Below, piece after piece: positions 22,790 to 27,954 of a stretch of 27,954 nucleotides of DNA. Below the pieces are notes generated by a model, which saw nothing but the letters and a program-made list of their open reading frames with translations, ran no database searches and had not been told where the DNA came from. The stretch spans positions 1-27,954 of the forward strand of contig JAEDFO010000029.1 of the NCBI GenBank assembly GCA_016292745.1, given 5' to 3'. The first letter of the stretch is position 1, and every line of letters begins with the position of its first letter. Both the position numbers and the translations under genes were made by a program. This DNA is from Muribaculaceae bacterium. Its GTDB lineage: Bacteria > Bacteroidota > Bacteroidia > Bacteroidales > Muribaculaceae.

Positions 22790-23251
22790 ATGGACACTTT
22801 AGATACTGTTGATATTCAGATTCTGCGCACTCTCCAAGAGAATGCGCGCCTTACAACCAAGGAACTTGCAGCGCGGGTGCACCTGTCAACCACGCCTGTG
22901 TTTGAGCGCCTTAAGCGTCTCGAGAGTAATGGCTATATAAAGAAGTATATAGCAGTGCTCGATGCCGAGAAGCTCAACCAGGGCTTTGTGGTGTTTTGCA
23001 ACGTGAAGATGCACCGGATGAGCCACGATATTGCCGAGCAGTTCTCTCAGATGGTGAAAGGCATTCCCGAGGTGACGGAATGTTACAACGTGTCGGGCAG
23101 CTTCGACTATTTGCTGAAGGTGCATGCTGCCAATATGAAGTACTACCGTGAGTTTGTGCTTAATGTGTTGGGCAGCATCGAGGGCTTGGGTTCAATTGAA
23201 AGCACATTTGTGATGGACACAATAAAAAACGATTACGGCATTCATTTCTGA
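22790..23251 (+). CDS. Lrp/AsnC-family transcription regulator
   Basis: A 153-residue DNA-binding protein. The N-terminal winged helix-turn-helix is typical (DTVDIQILRTLQENARLTTK, then ELAARVHLSTTPVFERLKRL). The C-terminal RAM domain for effector binding and oligomer formation spans about 65-150 (TECYNVSGSFDYLLKVHAAN). Members bind amino acids and act as dimers to octamers. Divergent placement 178 bases from metY suggests it controls that gene, perhaps in answer to methionine or another amino acid, and itself. No convincing -7 box was found for it. The last seven codons also form half of the terminator of the gene coming from the other side. Confidence 0.92.
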   Translation: MDTLDTVDIQILRTLQENARLTTKELAARVHLSTTPVFERLKRLESNGYIKKYIAVLDAEKLNQGFVVFCNVKMHRMSHDIAEQFSQMVKGIPEVTECYNVSGSFDYLLKVHAANMKYYREFVLNVLGSIEGLGSIESTFVMDTIKNDYGIHF

Positions 23252-23264
23252 AAAGCCGTAATCG
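23224..23264 (-). terminator. terminator of the aminopeptidase gene, inside the 3' end of lrp
   Basis: CGATTACGGC (23230-23239) and GCCGTAATCG (23255-23264) form a perfect 10-base stem. On the minus strand it is followed by six T residues (23229-23224). The first arm and the T-run lie within the last codons of the Lrp-type gene. Confidence 0.75.
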
Positions 23265-23289
23265 CTATGGTTATCGTGATGTAATGTGA

Positions 23290-24687
23290 TTAGCGGTCGC
23301 GCAAGAATTCCTCGAGTTCGTTGGTGTGATACGGAATGCGTTCTGCTCCCATGAAACGGCAGCCGTCGGCTGTAATCAGTACATCGTCCTCAATGCGTAT
23401 GCCTCCAAAGTCCTTGTAAGTCTCGAGCAGGTCGTAGTTGATGAAATCCTTGCAATGGCCCTTGGCGCGCCAATCGTCGATGAGCGCAGGGATGAAGTAT
23501 ATGCCCGGTTCGTCGGTAACCACAAAGCCCTCTTTCAGACGGCGGCCCATACGCAGACAGTTGGTGCCGAATTGGGTGGAAGGACGTACTTCGTTGTCGA
23601 AGCCCACATATTGCTGGCCAAGACCCTCCATATCGTGCACATCGAGGCCTATCTGGTGGCCAAGACCGTGAGGCAGGAACATGGCGTGGGCGCCGGCGGC
23701 AACAGCATCGTCTACGTTGCCCTTCATCAGCCCGATTTCCTTAAGTCGTTCGGCCATCAGGCGGCACACTGCCATGTGCACGTCGTAGTATTTCACTTCT
23801 GGACGGGCCACCTCAAGAACATAGTCGTGGCAAGCCACTACAATCTCGTAAATATCCTTCTGTCGCTGGGTGAACTTGCCGTTGACGGGGAAAGTGCGGG
23901 TGTGGTCGCTGCAATAGTTGTTGAGGCCTTCGGCACCGGCATCGCATAGCGCCAGGCGTCCGCTTTCAAGCAAGGTGGTCGACGGTGCACCGTGCATAAT
24001 CTCGCCGTGCTGAGTGAATATGGTTGCGAAGCTTACCTTTTGGCCATACGAATTGGCTATGCCGTCAACCTGTCCGCCCACGAATTTCTCTGTTACGCCC
24101 GGCACTGCAAGGCGCATTGCGGTGGTGTGCATCTTGTAGCCGATGGCACATGCAAGTTCCATCTCAGCAAGTTCCTGGGGCTCTTTCACCGAGCGCATCT
24201 CCACAACGGCCAGAATCAGCTCGAGCGAAGCATTGGCGGTCTGCTGGCTTGGATGAATGCCGAGCAGGTCGTGGATGAGGATTTTAGTGTCGTGGCGATA
24301 GGGCGGAAGGAAATGCACCTTTCGGCCCGAAGCCACTGCAGAGTCGATTGCCGGTTTCAACTTTGCAAGAGGAGCACTGTTGGTCACACCCACTTGGGCA
24401 GCCATGTCGGCCACTTTGTCGACCGAGCCATACCACACGATGTCCTCAATGTCGATATCGTTACCGAATATGGTTTCAGTGTCGTTGTCAACATCGATTA
24501 AGCCAACTAGGCCGCTCTCGTTCTGCCCGAAATAGTACAGAAACGATGAGTCCTGACGGAATGGGTAGTAAGCATTGTTAGGATAGTTGCAGGGAGATTC
24601 ATTGTTGCCCGGAAGCAGGATGATGCCGCTTTTTACCAGTTTCTTCAGTTGGGCGCGGCGGCCAACGTACGTCTCTTTACTAAACAT
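23290..24687 (-). CDS. pepP: Xaa-Pro aminopeptidase (aminopeptidase P-type M24 metallopeptidase)
   Basis: A 465-residue cytosolic metallopeptidase that should remove N-terminal residues preceding proline. The N-terminal creatinase-like domain starts RRAQLKKLVKSGIILLPGNN and contains YPFRQDSSFLYYFGQNE. The M24 pita-bread domain shows all five dimetal ligands: Asp249 (LCDAGAE), Asp261 (CSDHTRTF), His344 (PHGLGHQIGLDVHD), Glu393 (TDEPGIY) and Glu433 (GIRIEDDV). Length and ligand spacing fit aminopeptidase P better than prolidase, though prolidase action on dipeptides cannot be excluded. There is no signal peptide. It is transcribed alone, converging on the Lrp-type gene. No good promoter box was found in the 182-base spacer upstream. 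Confidence 0.94.
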   Translation of the reverse strand: MFSKETYVGRRAQLKKLVKSGIILLPGNNESPCNYPNNAYYPFRQDSSFLYYFGQNESGLVGLIDVDNDTETIFGNDIDIEDIVWYGSVDKVADMAAQVGVTNSAPLAKLKPAIDSAVASGRKVHFLPPYRHDTKILIHDLLGIHPSQQTANASLELILAVVEMRSVKEPQELAEMELACAIGYKMHTTAMRLAVPGVTEKFVGGQVDGIANSYGQKVSFATIFTQHGEIMHGAPSTTLLESGRLALCDAGAEGLNNYCSDHTRTFPVNGKFTQRQKDIYEIVVACHDYVLEVARPEVKYYDVHMAVCRLMAERLKEIGLMKGNVDDAVAAGAHAMFLPHGLGHQIGLDVHDMEGLGQQYVGFDNEVRPSTQFGTNCLRMGRRLKEGFVVTDEPGIYFIPALIDDWRAKGHCKDFINYDLLETYKDFGGIRIEDDVLITADGCRFMGAERIPYHTNELEEFLRDR

Positions 24688-24823
24688 ATAAGTCTTGGTT
24701 TAGAAGTTTGCCACTAAGTTACATTTTTTTTTGAAAATATTTCAATTCATTCGAAATAATGAGAAAATCTTTGTCCGTAATGCCAAATAGCGCCTCGCGC
24801 TTCTGTAGTCGATACTTTTTCAT

Positions 24824-24832
24824 TATCTTTGT
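24824..24832 (+). promoter_or_regulatory. -7 element of the DUF418 gene
   Basis: TATCTTTGT matches TAnnTTTG. The -33 position holds only TTCTG-like sequence. Transcription would begin near 24838, giving a leader of about 30 bases. Confidence 0.55.
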
Positions 24833-24869
24833 AACGCTAAACCAATTATCATAACCTTAATTAACTTAT

Positions 24870-26048
24870 ATGGAACAAGCAATAGCTACCAAACCATTGT
24901 CACATGCGCGAGTCGACGTTGCCGACGTGTTGCGCGGCCTTGCCGTGATGGGCATTATTGTGCTCCACTCTATTGAACATTTCAATTTCTACTCGTTCCC
25001 CGATACCGATTGTGCTTGGCTGCAGTTTACCAACCGAGCCATCTGGGACGGCCTTTTCTTTGCCTTTGGAGGCAAGGCCTACGCAGTGTTTGCGCTGCTG
25101 TTCGGATTCAGCTTCTTCATTCAAGACGATAACCAGCGTCTGCGTGGCGGCTATTTCCGCCTCAGGTTCTGTTGGCGACTGGTGTTGCTGTTTATCTTCG
25201 GTAACATCAACGCATGTTTCTTCACTGCCGAGGTGCTGGTGCTTTATTCGCTTGTAGGATTCATCCTGCCTCTCACTGCGAGGATGTCGGACCGAAGCGT
25301 ATTTGTTCTTGCCATTGTGTTGCTGATGCAGCCAATGTCGCTCATATATTTGGCAATCAGTGTGTTCAATCCCGATTTTGTGGCTCCGGTGCTACCTACA
25401 GGAAGTTTCTGGGATGCTACATTCAAGGTGCAGAGCAGTGGCTCGTTCCTCGAGACTGTGCGTGTCAATCTTTGGGAAGGACAGCTTGCCAGTCTTGCTT
25501 GGGCATGGGACCATGGTCGTGTGTTCCAGACTGCAGCCCTCTTCCTATTCGGTATGCTTATTGGCCGACGTGACATATTTGCAAAGGAAAATCTGCATAT
25601 ATGGAGCAAGGTGCTCACATTTGCCCTCGTGGCATTCTTCCCGCTTTACGGACTGGGCAACATGGTGCCCGACTTTGTCACTAACAAGACCATGCTCACA
25701 CATCTAACTCTAGTGCTCACCTCGTTGTCGAACTTTGCTTTCATGCTTATCCTCGTTTCGGGCGTGATATTCTTGTTCTACACCACATCGATGCAGTCGT
25801 TGCTAATGGGCATTGCCCCTTACGGCCGCATGAGCCTGACCAACTATATCAGCCAGAGTGTTATTGGCTCAATGCTGTTCTATCACTGGGGATTTTATCT
25901 GCATATTGGCACCACTGCCAGTTTCTTTGTAGGTGTGGGCATATTCCTCGTGCAGCTTATCTTCTGCCGCTGGTGGATGAGCCACCACACCCATGGCCCG
26001 CTGGAATACATCTGGAAGAAAGCCACATGGATTGGCAGCCGTCGTTAA
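24870..26048 (+). CDS. DUF418 family integral membrane protein
   Basis: A 392-residue inner-membrane protein with about eight to ten hydrophobic helices. The N-terminus RVDVADVLRGLAVMGIIVLH and GGKAYAVFALLFGFSFFIQ are typical of the DUF418/YeiB group, which shares a fold with acyltransferase-3 proteins. The DUF418 core is at the end: PYGRMSLTNYISQSVIGSML, then FCRWWMSHHTHGPLEYIWKK. The family's role is unknown; acyl transfer or transport has been suggested from the distant fold link only. It is a single-gene unit with its own -7 box and a terminator hairpin behind it. The start at 24870 is the only good ATG. Confidence 0.9.
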   Translation: MEQAIATKPLSHARVDVADVLRGLAVMGIIVLHSIEHFNFYSFPDTDCAWLQFTNRAIWDGLFFAFGGKAYAVFALLFGFSFFIQDDNQRLRGGYFRLRFCWRLVLLFIFGNINACFFTAEVLVLYSLVGFILPLTARMSDRSVFVLAIVLLMQPMSLIYLAISVFNPDFVAPVLPTGSFWDATFKVQSSGSFLETVRVNLWEGQLASLAWAWDHGRVFQTAALFLFGMLIGRRDIFAKENLHIWSKVLTFALVAFFPLYGLGNMVPDFVTNKTMLTHLTLVLTSLSNFAFMLILVSGVIFLFYTTSMQSLLMGIAPYGRMSLTNYISQSVIGSMLFYHWGFYLHIGTTASFFVGVGIFLVQLIFCRWWMSHHTHGPLEYIWKKATWIGSRR

Positions 26049-26067
26049 CCGAAGCTGCTACGACAAT

Positions 26068-26107
26068 AATCAGCCGACCTGTAATCCAACGAGCAGGCCG
26101 GCTGATT
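26068..26107 (+). terminator. terminator hairpin of the DUF418 gene
   Basis: AATCAGCCG (26068-26076) pairs with CGGCTGATT (26099-26107), continued inside by CCTG/CAGG after one mismatch. The downstream T-run is weak, so it may also be a two-way stop or only a 3' stabilising hairpin. Confidence 0.6.
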
Positions 26108-26322
26108 GTATTATGATACAAATGCAGCAATTTGAGACCGTATGTGAAACATTCAAGCAATTTTTTGAACATATATCGATAACTGTCATCCTTGCTTTTT
26201 GCATAATTTTGCATAGATTAAAGCAATTACCGTAACAACTGAAAAACAATATCGACATTAAGCAGAATTGCGAAATCAGCATGGCAAAATAAGCTGGCAA
26301 TAGTAACTTCATATAAAAGTGT
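26108..26322 (+). other. AT-rich spacer with a possible small RNA promoter
   Basis: No convincing gene is seen. A plus-strand -7 match TAATTTTGC lies at 26204-26212. A transcript from near 26218 would reach the hairpin at 26323-26354, giving about 140 bases without a useful reading frame. A 40-codon frame starting near 26113 has no family likeness. Confidence 0.3.
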
Positions 26323-26354
26323 GCCGGGGCATTCCTGTTTGGAATTGTCCCGGC
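26323..26354 (-). terminator. terminator of the alcohol dehydrogenase gene
   Basis: GCCGGG/CCCGGC outer and TTCC/GGAA inner helices form a strong hairpin 24 bases beyond the stop at 26378. On the minus strand it is followed by ACACTTTTATA. It could also stop plus-strand transcription. Confidence 0.7.
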
Positions 26355-26377
26355 ATTGTATTAGTGCTGTGTAAAAA

Positions 26378-27544
26378 TCAAAGGCTGCGTCGAAGCACTT
26401 CAATTACATCATCGCGGGTGAGCACCACATAGCCGCCCTCGTTTATCGGGCAGGCGTCGGCAATGCCTTCGAGCATCGATTCGTTGGCGCCGCAATCGGT
26501 GATGTTCATGGACAGACCAAGCTGGCGCATCCAGCTTTCCATCAGCTCAAGGCCTTCTAAAGCTACTTCCTTCTCGGATTTACCGTCAGAGACCACGTTC
26601 CACACATTTTGTGCCAGGCGGCTGAACTTCTTCACAGCATCATCCGAGCGTTCGATGAGCAGACGGTAGTAGGCACCGCTCACGGCAGCCAGTGTGTGGC
26701 CATGGGTGGCGTCGGTGTAGGCGGCTACGGCTTGTCCCAACATGTGAACCATCCAGTCGGTGGGTTTGCCGCAGGCAATCAGCCCGTTCAAGGCCCATGT
26801 GGCCGTCCACATTATGTTGCTTCGGGCCTCGTAGTCGGTGGGCGCGGTCAGCACCTTGCGAGAGCTTACAATAAGCGAGCGCATAAGCCCCTCGGCAATG
26901 TAGTCGGTGGTGCAGTCGTCGTTGCCCGAAATATATTGCTCAAGGATATGCGACATGATGTCGTATATTCCAGCCACGGTGTGGTGCATCGGCACGGTGT
27001 AGGTGTATGTCGGATTGAGGATTGAGAAATCAGGGTTCCGGAAATAGTAGAACTTCTTGCGGTTCTCGTGATGGTTTGAGATAACCGAACAGCTGTCCAT
27101 TTCCGAACCGGTGCCGGCCATTGTGAGCACACATCCCACTGGAATCCAGCGGCAAGTCATCTTACCCCAATTGTTGAAATAGTAGTCCCAAGGGTCGGCT
27201 TCGCAATATGTAGAGCCAGCCACAGCCTTGCAGTAGTCGCATGTTGAGCCACCGCCCACGGCGAGAATCAGGTCGACGTTCTCCTTCTTGGCAAGAGCCA
27301 TGCCCTCGCGAACCTTGTCGATGGTAGGGTTTGGCATAACGCCGCCCAGTTCAACTATCTTCTTGCCAGCCTTCTCCAGTTTGGCCACCACAGCATCGTA
27401 AATGCCGTTGCGCTTTATTGAGCCGCCGCCATACACCAGCATCACCTTCGGGCCATAGAGCCGCAGCTCGTTGCCCAGATTGTCGAGAGCGTCCTCACCA
27501 AAGAAAAGCTTGGTGGGATTGTGAAAAGTGAAATTTCCTAACAT
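26378..27544 (-). CDS. iron-containing alcohol dehydrogenase (YqhD/butanol dehydrogenase-like)
   Basis: A 388-residue group III alcohol/aldehyde oxidoreductase. The start FTFHNPTKLFFGEDAL and the nucleotide loops YGGGSIKRNG (38-47) and AVGGGSTCDYCKAVAG (95-110) match the YqhD/BdhA branch, usually NADPH-dependent and active in aldehyde reduction. The metal ligands fit in place: Asp195 and His199 (GIYDIMSHILEQY), His267 (DWMVHMLGQA) and His281 (THGHTLAAV). Likely roles are reducing toxic aldehydes such as methylglyoxal, or fermentative alcohol formation. The gene stands alone with a terminator behind it and a -7 box about 95 bases upstream. Substrate is not readable from sequence. Confidence 0.94.
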   Translation of the reverse strand: MLGNFTFHNPTKLFFGEDALDNLGNELRLYGPKVMLVYGGGSIKRNGIYDAVVAKLEKAGKKIVELGGVMPNPTIDKVREGMALAKKENVDLILAVGGGSTCDYCKAVAGSTYCEADPWDYYFNNWGKMTCRWIPVGCVLTMAGTGSEMDSCSVISNHHENRKKFYYFRNPDFSILNPTYTYTVPMHHTVAGIYDIMSHILEQYISGNDDCTTDYIAEGLMRSLIVSSRKVLTAPTDYEARSNIMWTATWALNGLIACGKPTDWMVHMLGQAVAAYTDATHGHTLAAVSGAYYRLLIERSDDAVKKFSRLAQNVWNVVSDGKSEKEVALEGLELMESWMRQLGLSMNITDCGANESMLEGIADACPINEGGYVVLTRDDVIEVLRRSL

Positions 27545-27900
27545 AATTATCGTTTTAGTTATTTAGTTGTCGAAGATGGTAATATGAGTTTATTGTATCG
27601 TTGACAAGGATGATTATATCCGTTTATATTCTGACAATGCAAATTTACAATGAATAAGCGAAAGCGCTCATACCAAAATCCAATCAATAATAACCCAAAT
27701 TCCCGATTCGCTGAGTAGAAGTGTCGGCGGTGCAGTATACTCGATATTGAAATTATATAGCAACCGGTATGACATATTTCTGTCATGCGTGATTAAAAAT
27801 ACCCAAATCTAAACCTCTATTACGAAACAGCTCCATTTTTTTGCATAATCAAGCTGTTGACAACATTTAACTTCAAATTTGGCGATTGGCTTGAATTGTG
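27545..27900. other. AT-rich upstream region of the alcohol dehydrogenase
   Basis: No gene is seen. It contains the likely dehydrogenase promoter described separately; the rest to 27900 is AT-rich without a clear repeat or hairpin. A 75-codon minus-strand frame (27559-27786) has no family likeness and lies across the promoter. Confidence 0.5.
27639..27647 (-). promoter_or_regulatory. -7 element of the alcohol dehydrogenase
   Basis: On the minus strand TAAATTTGC (27647-27639) matches TAnnTTTG plus a pyrimidine. The nearest TTTG (27677-27674) is 26 bases upstream, longer than usual. The leader would be about 85-90 bases. Confidence 0.5.
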
Positions 27901-27938
27901 ACTTGCAACTTGAAATTTACTTGCAAGAAACTTGCAAG
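27901..27938. repeat. three ACTTGCAA repeats, two as CTTGCAAG palindromes
   Basis: ACTTGCAA occurs at 27901-27908, 27919-27926 and 27930-27937. The second and third extend to the palindrome CTTGCAAG at 27920-27927 and 27931-27938, spaced 11 bases, about one helical turn. This suits an operator for a dimeric regulator. The gene it would serve lies beyond the window, or is the alcohol dehydrogenase. Confidence 0.45.
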
Positions 27939-27954
27939 TCATTTGCTCCAAAAT

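Noticed and set aside
26070..26312. 80-codon hydrophobic minus-strand frame between DUF418 and the dehydrogenase
   Set aside because: It lies over the DUF418 terminator hairpin and an AT-rich spacer; the hydrophobic residues follow from base composition and no start signal is seen.
27559..27786. 75-codon minus-strand frame ahead of the alcohol dehydrogenase
   Set aside because: It covers the probable dehydrogenase promoter and has no recognisable pattern.

Overview
The window looks like a chromosome segment of a gut-type Bacteroidales, most like the Muribaculaceae/Bacteroides group. The evidence is the repeated Bacteroidetes promoter pattern (-7 TAnnTTTG, several with a TTTG-type -33 box about 19-20 bases upstream), a SusA-like periplasmic GH13 enzyme, a secreted GH29 fucosidase, a BACON/PKD protein with a type IX secretion tail, and protein sequences typical of that order. 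The genus is inference. No phage, insertion sequence, CRISPR array or replication origin was seen.

Left part (90-4389, minus strand): a tightly packed five-gene set read as SusA-like amylase, nitroreductase, Rossmann/DUF2520 protein, KdsC-type phosphatase and Maf, with two ATGA overlaps. One sugar enzyme leads housekeeping and envelope genes. From 4390 to 5157 there is a protein-free stretch with a promoter at each side. Its middle (about 4612-5057) is rich in inverted repeats and ends in a rho-independent terminator. I read it as a large structured non-coding RNA of a family I do not recognise, and it is the best candidate in the window for something undescribed.

Centre (5158-17622): an ATGA-coupled pair on the plus strand encodes an exported alpha-L-fucosidase and a large exported transglutaminase-fold protein with a degenerate second copy and a thioredoxin-like tail. 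A T9SS cargo protein follows. A two-way terminator, tRNA-Arg(ACG) and a very large exported alpha-2-macroglobulin-like protein lie on the minus strand. The macroglobulin lacks the thioester motif.

Right part (17843-27544): a FabK/nitronate monooxygenase-type flavoenzyme is followed by a probably frameshifted small membrane gene. A coupled prmC-recX-comF operon comes next, then metY (O-acetylhomoserine sulfhydrylase) divergent from an Lrp/AsnC regulator that probably controls it. Next are an aminopeptidase P-type metallopeptidase whose terminator lies inside the end of lrp, a DUF418 membrane protein and a YqhD-like iron alcohol dehydrogenase. The right edge carries short CTTGCAAG repeats upstream of the dehydrogenase.

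Gene calls rest on motif recognition only; no database search was run. Starts were moved downstream of the longest reading frame where a signal peptide, a family start, an overlap or a Shine-Dalgarno-like sequence favoured it.
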